In this document: piece by piece, positions 46,164 to 57,700 of the stretch
Position numbering within the stretch: position 1 is the first letter of the stretch
Layout: each line of letters opens with the position of its first letter
From: Quercus robur
Taxonomy: Eukaryota; Streptophyta; Magnoliopsida; Fagales; Fagaceae
Length of the DNA stretch: 64,000 nt
NCBI RefSeq assembly: GCF_932294415.1
Contig: NC_065543.1
Coordinates: 961,976-1,025,975, forward strand
Reading direction: 5' to 3'
Notes under the pieces: model-generated
Told to the model about the DNA's origin: nothing
Databases searched by the model: none
Seen by the model: only the letters and a program-made list of their open reading frames with translations
Program-made: the position numbers and the translations under genes

Positions 46164-47672
46164 CTACATTACATGGACCTTAGAATCTATCCGAGGAGAA
46201 CTCTCCATTAACAATTGGGTTAATTCCTAAACTGCATGGATTGTCAAGTATGCTCTCGGATCCTCAGTACCAAAGGGATTGATGCAATATAGAGCAATAT
46301 GCTGCCAAAAACACAATCGGAGTCCCTTACTGCTCGATCACCCCCACGGATGAATTATTTAGAGTTTATCGTTCTCGGACGGTCTCCTCGCACTTATTAT
46401 AGAATATTCAGCTGTTATCTCGGCTAGTTTCCTAAGTTTAACTTACTATGAATTATCGTTATTATGCCTGGTAATGTCGGTAAATTAGAATTAGTTGGAT
46501 TATATTTCAAGGTTTCCTGCTCTAAGTATCATTGAAGAAAGACACACATGGAGCACACCCATTCACAAAGTAGTGTTGCAAAAAAAGAAAAATATTCGAA
46601 ACAAGTAAATAAATTCCCTTTTTATTAAAACAAAGAAATAGTAAAGCGTACAATGAAAAGCTGGAATCAGCTTATATTAAAGCTAATTACATAATCGAAA
46701 AGAAAGATACAAAAGGATAAGATACAGCCGAGGAGGTAGTACAGAGGAGAGGTTGGCTGCTGCTTCAAGACTTTGTTCTTCCTCAACACTTTTACATGCC
46801 CATAACTCAGGCAGCAAAAGAACCCAACGTGGGGCCTGCACCATTGAAAAAAAGGTGCAGAGAGAGCCCAGCTTCAGGCTAGCGCAGCTGAAGAAAAGGT
46901 GCAGGAAACCCAACTTGAGGCCCACACCGTTGAAGAGAAGGTGCCGGGAATCGGAAGTTGAGGAGCCTACACCAAAATTTGCCTGCGACAAGACAGACGG
47001 CACTGATGGCGGAAAATCTTTCTTCTGACACACCAAAAATCTGGCGTGACCAAATGCTGTTTCGGATTTTGACTAAAAGAAGGAGAAACACCATTTCCCC
47101 TTTGTCAAGACGGAATATTTTCTTGAATCTGTGCCTCCCTTGCCCAGACCTCACTACTTTGAGTCTCAGAAGGACACGGCGCCTCTGTGGCGGATGGAGT
47201 TCCTTCACCCCAACCCACGCCTCAAGCATATTACACTAAGGGTGGATAACACCGGATACGGAGGCTGTGATTATGGCGTAAGAATTATGGTTTGGGAGGA
47301 AACTGAAGGATTTATGTGTAAGTAAAGCAACCTCCTATCCTATTTATTTAAAAGACCAGGAGGTGGCATTTAATTTACGCAGAGTTCCAAGGAACGCTAC
47401 AGACAAAATGGTTTCGACTCAATTTCCAATGCCACCTGCAACCATAAGGTTAAAGGATTCTCGTGAAGGCGCATCTCGAACACTGGAACATCAAAGGGCA
47501 CCGCGTGACTGAAGACTAAAGAAATGCCTCTTAATCCGGTGCATTTCCTATGCAAATGGAAAAGCCCAAACATCAAAAAGTACATAATCAGAGTGAGTCG
47601 TGATGTGGACCCAGCATTATCAAAATCCTCATCCCCAACTAAAGGTCGGGCAGCAGGATTTTGAGAGGCTAT
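46164..47672 (+). other. 3' internal region of the 43213 element
   Basis: No gag or pol. A degenerate 45-54-bp repeat ending GAAGAAAAGGTGC-like words lies at 46800-46950. Open frames have no recognised domains. The polypurine tract before 47673 is not obvious (nearest purine run GGATTTTGAGAGG). Confidence 0.5.
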
Positions 47673-48318
47673 TGTGGGGCTAGTGGATTCGCGGCCCAGT
47701 CCCACTCTACATGGGGGCCCAGGCCCTACGGCCCAAGCCAAGGAGAGCCATTGCCGAGGACGACCTCTTGCTCGGCACCTCATGAAATGCCTGAAGAAAG
47801 GGAGAAACTGAGTTCAGGGGCAGGGTAAGGGAAAAAGCTGCCAACGTCATAATACCAAACCCTGTATCTGACAAGTCCATCCTTTAAACCATACCCTTTA
47901 ACTTTCCCAACGACCCCAAACCATACTAGGTATGGGTTGACAAGACAGGTTTGCACCCCAGAAAAGTGAAACTTACACGTGGACTCTAAATAGGAAAAGA
48001 AACATGAGTATAAAAGAAAGAAGACCCCCAAAAGAAAAGGGGACTCTTTCCCCTCGGTACAAGGGGAGAAAGGGAATAACACAAGGATCTTTGGACAGCG
48101 TTCGAGGACAAAAGTCCTACAACCCATTCCAATGGAGGTCTTAGCTGGTCAAGCCAGGCCTGCCCGTACAAGAATTTCCATGGACGCCACGATCAAACCG
48201 TCCACCTGTGCCCAAGGTCATGCCATTCAAGCCCACTCTCTACAAATCATATTGTTGGGGCCCATTGCATACGAGCCCAACGTTACTCTTGGGCTGTTAA
48301 ACAAATCGTGTCCCTACA
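47673..48318 (+). repeat. 3' LTR of the 43213 element
   Basis: 646 bp, about 97% identical to the 5' LTR by eye. Confidence 0.9.
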
Positions 48319-48627
48319 GTTGTAATAACATAATTAATCACAATATTAATTTTTTTTTTTAAACTTAGCAAATGATTTAATCACAAGATACACTTACCCA
48401 AAAAAAAAAAAAAATTCTCAATATATTGTAATAAAATTAATCACAATATTTAGTACTAAATATTCCCAATAATTACTCATAATATTAATTTTTTAAAAAA
48501 AAAACTAGCAAATAATCACAATATACTAACAAATAAACTAATCACAATATACTAACAAATAAATTAATCACAATATTTACACTAAAAAAAAAAAAAACAA
48601 AAATTTTCCTAATATGTTCTAATTTTT

Positions 48628-48658
<31 letters not shown>

Positions 48659-48719
48659 CCTAGCAAATAACCACAATATTAACTAACAAAAAATATTCCC
48701 AATATTGTAAAAACATTAC

Positions 48720-48890
48720 CTGTGAGAGAGTGTTGTGTTAAGATTATTGTGTGAGAGTTGAGGAAAGTTGTGAGTGAGAGTGAAGAGGGGTGTGAGCTGT
48801 AGAGAGGGTATGAGAGCTGAGCTGAAGAGACTGAGTGAGACGGAAAAGGGGCAAAAAAGGTCGCAGCTGGGACCCACATGCGACACGTGG
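48720..48890 (-). promoter_or_regulatory. Leader of the MULE transposase adjoining the right TIR
   Basis: On the minus strand a CT-rich, G-poor tract (CTCACTCAGTCTCTTCAGCT and onward) runs to the splice donor CACAG|GTAATG. The position and composition fit a 5' UTR driven from the TIR, as in MuDR elements. No TATA box is obvious. Confidence 0.45.
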
Positions 48891-50382
48891 AGGGGTGGTG
48901 GCCATTAATAGAAAATCGACTCCAGTAGAGTCGATTTCCTTTAGTAGAAATCGAGTCTAATTTACTTGGTTTACATCCACGTGCTACAATGTTGTAGTGG
49001 AACCACACAGGAAATCGAGTCCACTGGACTCAATTTCTATAAGCACAACTCGACTGGACTCGATTTTCATAAGTGGAACTCGAGTCCGGTAGACTCGATT
49101 TCCATACCCGTACACGTGGACAGTCCACGTCAGCTATTGGCGCAACAGGAAAAGCGGTTGTTAGATAGCAAAATCGACCCTAACGTGTGAAAGTTCAAAT
49201 ATGTGTAAAAACACCCTTGAATGTTTAGACCCCCAAATTACAACTTAACCAATTCAAGCATTATGTCAAACAACTAGTGTGCGGAAAATTAACATAAGCT
49301 ATAAATAGAATTGGAAATCAATCTAAGCCAAATATAAAAGACATCCACAGCTGAAAATAAGGCAAAGATAAAAGGGAAGGAAGATGCAAACACAAAGACA
49401 ACACGCGATGTGTTATCGAAGAGGAAACCGAAGCCCTCGGCGTAAAACCTCTCTGCCGCCCTCCAAGCGGTAATCAATCCACTAGAAAATACAGTTGGGA
49501 TACATGGACAGCAAAAGACCCTCCAAGCCTAATCTACCTAGTGCACCTAAGCCCTCCAAGCTTCTTGCTCCAACGAGGTTGCGCCGAACCTTTTTCTTTT
49601 CTAGCTTCCTGGATTCCGCTACTAGACCATAGCATCAACCAATGTAGATTGGTTCCTTCCTAACTGCTTCCCAGAAATCCAAACAGCCCACTCACAATGA
49701 TGAATATGGTGAGAACAAGGTTTGGTAAAATGCCTCTCAAGGATTTGACAATGGAGAGGAAGAGAGTTGAGGAATTTGACGAGACTCTAATGTATAGATT
49801 GTTGGTGAATCAATCTTGTTTTTCTTTAGGGTTTCTCTCTCAAAATTCTCTCTGGAAGCTCTCTTAAAATCGTGGGTAAAAGGGGTATTTATACTAGAGT
49901 GAAAGAGGAATGTGAAATGTCAGGTTTTACAAAACAGGGGTCGCTCGCGGCTTGACCTCGCGACTTGACTGAGTCGCGAGTTCCAGTCGCGAGATAACCG
50001 TATGGCCAGTTGTCCTGTTTTGTCCTATAGTGCTCCAACCGGCATGACTGTTCACCTTCCGGCATGCGTGGCACGTGTGCTGCGTTTGGCGGCTTGCAGC
50101 CGCGAGTCACCCGCGAGGCCAAGCCGCGAGTCTCTGTTTTCTTGCACACTCTTGAGCAAACTTCACTCTATCTCACTCACTACCCTTACAACAAACCCAC
50201 CTAAATACAGGGTTACTAAAAGCTAAAATACAAGCAAATTTGGCACGGAATAAAGCCAATTAGATGGTTGAATAAATTCAACCTTACAACGTGCTCGAAT
50301 TGTTAGATAGCAAAATTGTTTTAAAGGTTTGCTAACTAACAAAATAGTTTGATTTTTATGGTTATTTCTGAAAAAAAATGCC
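48891..50382 (-). repeat. Right TIR of M2, split by solo LTR D
   Basis: 48891-49187 and 50289-50382 together form the inverted counterpart of 15054-15440: the ATAACCATAAAAATC end, TCTAACAATTCGAG, the GTGGACTGTCCAC dyad and several ATCGAGTCCAnnGGACTCGAT palindromes. Confidence 0.75.
49188..50288 (-). mobile_element. Solo LTR D (family 1), TSD ACGTG
   Basis: A 1101-bp LTR in minus orientation flanked by ACGTG at 49183-49187 and 50289-50293. It lies inside the right TIR of M2. Confidence 0.9.
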
Positions 50383-50475
50383 TTGGCTAACTAATAAAAT
50401 AATTTGGCTTTTATAGTTATTTAAAAAAAAAATCCAATGTGCAAAGGTTTCAACTTTAAAAACTTAAAAAAAAGC

Positions 50476-51610
50476 GGATTTTTTTATAAAATAACTATAA
50501 AACCCAAACTATGTTATTAGTTAGGCAAGTTTTGAAACAAATTTGGTTTCTAACAAATCGAGTCCAGAGGACTCGATTTTGGGGAGTTGAGCTGGACAAG
50601 CTGTGCACGTAGGCCTGGAAATCGAGTTCATTGGACTCGGTTTTTGTACATAGAAATCGAGTCTGCTGGACTGGATTTTTATTCGTAGAAATCGAGTCTA
50701 CTGGACTCGGTTTTTGTTCAAACACAGACACCATGCATGAAACTTAACCCTTGTTTTACTCTCCACAAAACAGAGCATACCGCTTAACCCCTGTTTTACT
50801 CTCCACAAAACAAAGCATACCGAATCACAAGCATCAGGATATTATCTATTGTAATCACTGTTAAAACTATTCAAATAGCTAGGAAGTCCCTCTAGTTTGG
50901 TGTAAAGTTTCATGTCATGTTCAGATAGCAAACAAAAGTCTAACATCATCACTGTACTTTGAAAGCTTTGTGTACTATAATATTTTCCAAAGTAATGTTT
51001 AGTCTTAGAGCTTTGTAACTGATTTTGTCTTTCTTGAAACTTTTGAGGATAAACTTTCTGTAGTTATGATTTTGTTCAAGTTTTGATGAATAGTGAACCA
51101 AATGAATAGTTACCATGTCAATTTTTTCTTCAAAAGAGCTGGCGGCTACTGGTGAGAAAGAGTGGTATTTCTACTGCCCATGGGACAGGAAATATAGGAA
51201 TAGTGCACGACCAAACCGAGTGACTGGAGCTGGGTTCTGGAAGGCCACTGGGACTGACCGGCCTATGGCACAAAGAGGTTTGCTTTGTTTTGTGGAGAGC
51301 AAACAGGGGTTAAGTTATTTCATGGTGTTTGAACAATAACCGAGTCCAGCAGACTCGATTTCCATGAACAAAAACCGAGTCCAGAAAACTCAATTTCTAT
51401 GAACAAAAATCGAGTCCAGCAGACTCGATTTCCATGTACAAAAACCGAGTCCAATGAACTCGATTTCCAGGCCTACGTGCACAGCTTGTCCAGCTCAGCT
51501 CCCCAAAATCGAGTCCTCTGGACTCGATTTGTTAGAAACCAAATTTGTTTCAAAACTTGCCTAACTAATAACATAGTTTGGGTTTTATAGTTATTTTATA
51601 AAAAAAATCC
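50476..51610 (+). mobile_element. Pack-MULE M3 with a captured NAC exon, TSD AAAAAAAGC
   Basis: An 1135-bp element with TIRs of about 340 bp starting GGATTTTTTTATAAAATAAC, flanked by the 9-bp TSD AAAAAAAGC at 50467-50475 and 51611-51619. The TIRs carry the same CGAGTCC/GGACTCG palindromes as M1 and M2. The left TIR also has a 40-bp tandem duplication (50743-50822) present once in the right TIR. The 450-bp core holds intron-like DNA and a NAC exon. It has no transposase and so depends on one elsewhere. Confidence 0.85.
51137..51268 (+). pseudogene. Captured NAC-domain exon fragment in M3
   Basis: After an AG acceptor (TTCTTCAAAAG) the frame reads [20 protein letters not shown], then [21 protein letters not shown]. 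This is the DNA-binding C subdomain of a NAC transcription factor, second exon type. The usual Arg in CPRDRKY is Trp. About 300 bp of intron-like sequence precedes it, so the capture was genomic and not from mRNA. The frame runs on into the right TIR and stops at 51339. The NAC N-terminal exon and activation region are absent. Confidence 0.85.
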
Positions 51611-51736
51611 AAAAAAAGCTTCCAGAAAAGAGAAACCTGCAGTTGATTCCCTCTTTAGCATTACCTTTTCCTTTTTGTTTAAACGTTTCTCTTTCTCTGC
51701 AACAAAACCAAAACACAAACACATACACAGAGATAG

Positions 51737-54700
51737 ATGGGCGTTGCAGGAGGAGTGATATTGGACAAGTCAGTAGTGTTAGCATCTAACTCTCCTCAAC
51801 ACGAAAACCCATCCTTGCAACCTGGTGCTGACTCTCTCCTCCGCATGCTCCGCCATTCCAAAATCCCTACGGTATTTCTCTCTTTCTCTCTCTCTTCTTC
51901 AACTTCATTGTTCTTTGCCCAATATTTTATTACAACCCCGTTCTGGGTTTTCTTTGATTTGAGGTGTACAAACTTTTTTTATGGTCAATTACTCAACCTT
52001 TATGTATTTATAATGAAAGTTCAAATATGTGTATAAACACCCCTTGAACGTTTAGACCCCCAATATACAAATTAACCAATTCAAGCTTTATGTCATACAA
52101 CTAGTGTGCGTAAAATGAACATAAGCTATAATATAGAATTGGATAAACTATCTAAGCCAAATTAAAATCACAACCCACAGCAGATAATAAAAGGCAAAGA
52201 TAAAAGGGAAGGAAGATGCAAACACAAAGACAACACGCGATGTGTTATCGAAGAGGAAACCGAAACCCTCGGCGTAAAACCTCTCCGCCGCCCTCCAAGC
52301 GATAAACAATTCACTAGAAAATGTAGTTGGGATACATGGACAGCAATAGACCCTCCAAGCCTAATTTACCCAGTGCACCTAAGCCCTCCAAGCTTCTTGG
52401 TCCAACGAGGTTGCGCCGAACCTTTTTCTTTTCTAGCTTCCCGGATTCCGCTACTAGACCATAGCATCAACCAATGTAGATTGGTTCCTTCCTAACTGCT
52501 TCCCAGCAAACCAAATAGCCCTCTCACAGTGATGAATATGGTGAGAACAAGGTTTTGGTAAAATGCCTCTCAAGGATTTGACAATGGAGAGGAAGAGAGT
52601 TGAGGAATTTGAAGAGACTCTAATGTATAGATTATTGGTGAATCAATCTTGTTTTTCTTTAGGGTTTCTCTCTCAAAATTCAATCTGGAAGCTCTCATAC
52701 ATTTGTGGGTATAAAGGGTATTTATACTGGAGTGAGAGAGGAAAGTGAAACGTTAGGTTTTACAAAACAGGGGTGGCTCGCGGCTTGGCCTCGCGACTTG
52801 ACTAAGTCGCGAGATCCAGTCGCGAGATAATCGTATGCCCAGTTGTCCTGTTTTTTCCTGTAGTGCTCCAGCTAGCATGACTGTTCACCTTCTGGCACGC
52901 TTGGCACGTGTGCTGCGTTTGGCGGCTTGAAGCCGCGAGTCACCCGCGAGAGCAAGCCGCGAGTCTCTGTTTTCTTGCATACTCTTGAGCAATCAACACT
53001 CTATCTCACTCACTACCCTTACATCAAACCCACCTAAATATAGGGTTACTAAATGCTGAAATACAAGCAAATTTGGCACGGAATAAAGCCAATTAAATGG
53101 TTGATTAAATTCAACCTTACATATAACTACAAATTGTGTTCTGGGTATCTTTTATTTTGTCAATCAAATGGTTCTGATTATCCTCATGAATTGATTATAA
53201 GTGTTTTATTGCTTGCATGCTTACAATAACAACCACCACCACCACCACCCAGACTTAGTTCCAAATTTTAGGGTTGGCCATGGATCCTTTGTAGTTGATC
53301 CATTCATAATAAAGTGTCTAAATTTTCTGCTGGCTTTCAATCTCTCTCATTTTCTTGAATATTATACTCTTTTGATAAATTTGTTTAAATTCTATTGATG
53401 AGTTTTTTTTTTTTTTTTTTCCTTTGATTTCGTATTAATAAAAATTTAGTATAAACATATTTTTATTCTTAAAAGAAAAATAGTAGATCAATAAAGGGGA
53501 AAGTCTAAATCTTTTCATGTGTTTTTCCTGCCATTAATGCAACTTAAACTGTGTTCTTTTCCTCATAAGAGTTTGTTTTGAATCCTTGACTTAGAGAGGA
53601 TAACATAGAAAATTTACTCTCTAAGAAATGGATGTCTTATATGCCATGCATTTCTAAAAGTATTAAGTCCTATTGACCAACATGCTTCGCCTTATTTTTG
53701 CGGGGGATTTCTTATGACTTGGGGCTCTCAGATGATAAGGTAGTTTTTCTTGTGCTACTCATATAACATCGAACTTTTTTTCCTGATAGATATAAATATA
53801 TCAATATAATGTAAATTTATTGTCATTCTCATTTATTTGAGATCCATAACACACTCAAAAGTGAGTTTCTAATCTTATCATTGTTCAAAAAAATTTTAAA
53901 ATTTTTATTTTGAATTACATGTTGAACTCTGTTCCCAATTTCATAAGTATCGTTATTTATTCGGTTACAAATTTTATTCCATTTTGTTAGCGTTAAGTAT
54001 TAAGATGCTAATTACTTGTAATGTCCTTTTACTGGTTCAGGACACTACTGAAATTCGGACAGAATTTCTTTAATCCTGATCGAAAAGCTGTTAATGTATT
54101 TGTATTTTCTTCTTATAGGTGAGTCTTCTTAAAAGGCTGGCAACGCTTTACTCGTTTGATTGTTTTATCTTGAATACATCTTCTGTAGATGATGCTAAAA
54201 ATGAGATTATGCTAGCTTGGGGTGACACTGGAGGCAGTATTTTGTACGTAGTTTCTGACAAGAAGAAGGAATTCTTTCCTAAACTAAGCAATTGCGGTTG
54301 GCTGATCGTTGTTCTCAGTGAGTACCACAAAACCTATTTTTCCCCAATGATGAAAGCCTCAGAGTTTTGTTTGGCTTGGGATATATAAGAGTATAAGACT
54401 GGATTTTCTGGAAAGTATTATCTTTTTATACTACTTTAGGTGTCTCAAACTGAATATTGAGCTCAGCTCTCTTTGGAATGTGTCTAGAGCTTTGTCTAAC
54501 ATAAAAGAATACAACCATCTAGTAAATTCCGATTACCTTGGTGTGAGATCTTTGGGATCTTATTTAGAAAAAAATATGCAATTTAGGAGAAGTTTTTGGT
54601 TTTATGATGGATGCATAAATTGGGTTAGAGACTGCAGTGGCCTTGATAGCTACAAATGACAATGGTACAGGAGTGTCCTATTCTGGAAATCAGTTATCTT

Positions 54701-57700
54701 GATGGGATGACAGTGACCTATAAATTTTTTAACTTCTTTGGACCTTGTAATATGTTTTTCTTGTGTCTACCAGAAAGAAAACTGCAAACATCTAATTGGC
54801 TTGATGTTCTATTGCAGGATCTCTTGGGCAAGAATCAGCAGATGGTGCGCACTTCCCTCTTCTGTGTTCATACTGCATAGGGTGCTATTTTTAGGCATAA
54901 TTATATTTTGAGCCTAGTCATTTTCTGTCTTTCATATTCATCTTGCTATGTATGTGTGCTTTTTACTTGGTCAGAATTTGATAGTCTCTCTTGACTGCAT
55001 AACCAATTAAAGTTAAACTCGTTGCTTAGTCTATTTGGTCATTTGCTTACAGTTACTGAAGGTGGCAGTGCATGTGAAAACTCAAGCATGATTTTTATGA
55101 ACAAGCTAGAAGAGTTGCCTTCAACCATATGCCACATAAATAGAAAGGTTTCAAAAGTAACTTTGCCCCTTTATCACTGTTCCAATTATGGAAGATCTTA
55201 TTTGTTTATTTATTAATTTTTATTTTTAATGTTTAAAAATAACTTGTAGAAACAGATAAGTCAGATTTTTTAAGAATAGGTGTTTATATCATTGTTCTTG
55301 AAGGGTGTAGGTTTTTGTTATTATAAATGTCTTGGGGCCTTAGCTTTATATTATTGTCCAAAGATACTTCTTGTAGGGAGAGATGGGCGATAAGTCTTAA
55401 GTTTTATTTAGTAGATTGGGTAAAAAATGTTCATCAATAAAGGAGGGAGGTTTGGGGGTCCATAAATTGAGTACTTTTAGTTTTAATAAAGCCTTATAGG
55501 ACCATGGAGGTGGTCAGTGGTGAGCTTGGGAGAGAGTATTAGAGCAGGGCAGAACTCCTTTCCAATCATCTGAATTTTCTTGCTGGGGATGGTTCTCATG
55601 TTCATTTTGGTATCACCTATGGTGTAGAGATTCTCCTTTTAAAAAGACCTCTTTCCAGATCTGTTTGTTGAGATTGGCAGTGGGTAAGGAAGCTTCAATG
55701 GCTTCTTATTGGTCAATGAAGATTACAGAAGTATTCGGTGTTGGAATCCTCAGTTTTCTTAGTTGTTCTAGGACTGGGAACTAGAGTCTATGGACAATCT
55801 CTTTAATTTGTTGTATTCTATTTTTTGTCTAGTCAAGAATAGGAACAGTTAGTACAGAGATTGATTTAATATGGAAATTTTAAAATTCATTCGAATTATG
55901 ATACTCTAAGAGGGTCTATCTAAGTGCAATTTCTGTGGAGACGCATATGGGTGTTAAGGTGCCTTGGGTAAAGTTGCTTACCTTGGGTAAAATTTAGACT
56001 TTGGACAATCTTCAGAAATGAAGTATTATGCTTGTTAGTTGGTGTTGTATGTGCAAGAATAGTGGGGAGTCAATTGAACATCTTTTACTCCATTATTCTT
56101 GGCATAAGATATTTGATATTTTGTATTTGCATTATTAGGAGTAATTTGTGTTTTACCAAAAACTGTGCAACAGATTTTGGAATGCTGGCAAGGAAGATGC
56201 ATCATTGTAACGGATGTAAGATACAAAAGCAATTCTACTTATCAAAAAAAAAGAAACAAAAGAAATTCTTTTTTTTTGATAGGGAATAAGAATATTATTA
56301 AACAAACTTTAACACTAACGAAAGCAAATACAAGGTGTTTATGATGGTGAACACAAGGAAATGCAACAAACAAACAAACAACATCAAACAACAAGAAAAA
56401 ACTTAAAGTGCACAACTAAGAGAAGAAATAAATTCCAAGATAGTAGCACAATCCGAGAAGCCCCAACACTTAGACCAATCAAATAAGGTTTTCTGGCATA
56501 GAGCTTGTAATTGAACCAAAGATTTCTCAGTATTCTCAAAAGAGTGCCAGTTTCTTTCCGTCCAAACAATCCACATCAAACAGCCAGGAACCATACATGT
56601 AAACCCACAGAGCTTGGCATGACTCATTGGATCCCAAAAATCTGATACATGTAAACCCACAGTGAGTGAGCTACAGGACAATGGAGGAGGAGATGATCCA
56701 CAGTTTCCTCATTACGATGGCACATACAACACCGATTCACCAAAATGCGCCCCCTAAGCATAAGATTATCCAATGTAAGGATCTGCCCATGAACCGCTAT
56801 CCAAACAAAAAATGCCACCCTCTTAGGAATCTTAACTTTCCAAACGCCCTTCCATGGAAAATTGGAGGCAGATGCACCCCGAATGTTATTGTAATAGGAC
56901 CAAGTATCAAACTTGTCATTCCCATTGAGACACCAATGAGAAGTGTCACTCCCAACACCCCTAGGGATTCGAGATTGAATGAACTTAAGGAAAGAGAAGG
57001 CAGCCTCTAACTCCCTTTCATGAAAATCCCTGTAAAATCTCACATTCCAAAATCTATCATTTCCACCCTCCCGGTAGCATAATACATCAGAAATGCAAGC
57101 ATCCTTGTCATTAGAACACATATACAACTGAGGATAGAGCATTTTAAGTGTGTTCTCTCCAACCCACTTATCATGCCAAAAAAGGATACGAGTGCCATCA
57201 CCTACCACTAGGGCCACATGTTTGGAGAAACTCTCCCATCCATCATGAATACCACGCCACAGACCACATCCGTGGGCCCTTCTACATGCTTTAGTAGTCC
57301 ACCCCCTTGACCCTCTCCATATTTAGTTGCAATAACCCTCCTCCAAAGGTGAGTGCCTTCTCTTCCAAACCTCCATAACCATTTCCTTAACAGGGCTTTA
57401 TTAAAGTGCACTAACTTCCTGATCCCCAAACCACCTAGTTCTAATGGTAAACACACCTTCTCCCAAGCCACCAAAGGATACTTGAAACACTGCTATGTGT
57501 AATGTTACGGTGGCCACTTTGGAAAAAAAGAATTAAGAACTTTTAATAGTGCCAGGCACCCTAATCATGTTATTGAACAATTTTTTTAAAACCCCTGTAT
57601 GATTGGATGACTAATCTAGGTAGTGTCCCTTCATCCTCTTTTCTAGACCTTATAGATCTTCTGAATCTTAGATCCTAATTTTTTTTAGGAGTATTTCATT

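Larger units (their letters stand above)
43213..48318 (+). mobile_element. Non-autonomous LTR element with a 25-unit tandem array, 5106 bp, TSD GTTGT
   Basis: LTRs are at 43213-43858 and 47673-48318 (646 bp each, about 17 differences by eye). The element starts TGTGGGGCTAG and ends TCCCTACA, flanked by GTTGT at 43208-43212 and 48319-48323. A PBS (TGGCGCC...) lies two bases after the 5' LTR. The internal 3.8 kb has no gag or pol; half of it is a tandem array. This is a LARD-like parasite needing a partner element. It landed in the 5' intron of the MULE transposase. Confidence 0.9.
42720..48719 (-). other. 5' UTR intron of the MULE transposase, enlarged by an LTR element
   Basis: A donor CACAG|GTAATG on the minus strand at 48719/48720 ends a CT-rich leader. 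An acceptor lies just before the ATG near 42720. Without the 43213-48318 element the intron is about 0.9 kb of very AT-rich DNA with repeated AATCACAATATT words. The intron model is inferred from splice-like words only. Confidence 0.45.
15054..50382. mobile_element. Giant gene-carrying MULE (M2), 35.3 kb, with nested insertions
   Basis: The left end (GATTTTTTTTATTTTAAATA at 15054) and right end (AAAAAAAATGCC at 50382) carry long inverted repeats of the same TIR family as M1 and M3. They are flanked by the 9-bp TSD TTGGCTAAC at 15045-15053 and 50383-50391. Inside are a MuDR-type transposase (minus strand, transcribed from the right TIR) and a row of host-gene exon fragments, all on the plus strand, read from the left TIR. 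Subtracting the Helitron, the 43213 element and four solo LTRs with their TSDs leaves about 15 kb. A transposase plus captured fragments makes this a Pack-MULE-like element that was once potentially self-mobilising. The transposase is now inactive through stops. Confidence 0.75.
14273..50435. mobile_element. Small non-autonomous MULE (M1), split by the giant MULE M2
   Basis: The left end starts TGATTTTTTTTG at 14273 and the right end finishes AAAAAATCC at 50435; both then read ATAACTATAAAAGCC inward as inverted repeats. The 9-bp TSD AATGTGCAA occurs at 14264-14272 and 50436-50444. Excising M2 with one copy of its TSD joins 15053 to 50392 and restores a continuous right TIR. The original element is therefore about 825 bp, with TIRs of about 250 bp and a core of about 320 bp (14520-14845). 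The core holds a 116-codon open frame that I do not recognise and which could be a captured fragment. A 9-bp TSD and long TIRs are characteristic of Mutator-like elements. Confidence 0.8.

Noticed and set aside
44321..46211. Long overlapping open frames (up to 182 codons) as a repeat protein
   Set aside because: They exist in several frames on both strands only because the 80-bp unit lacks stops; no start context or domain supports a protein.
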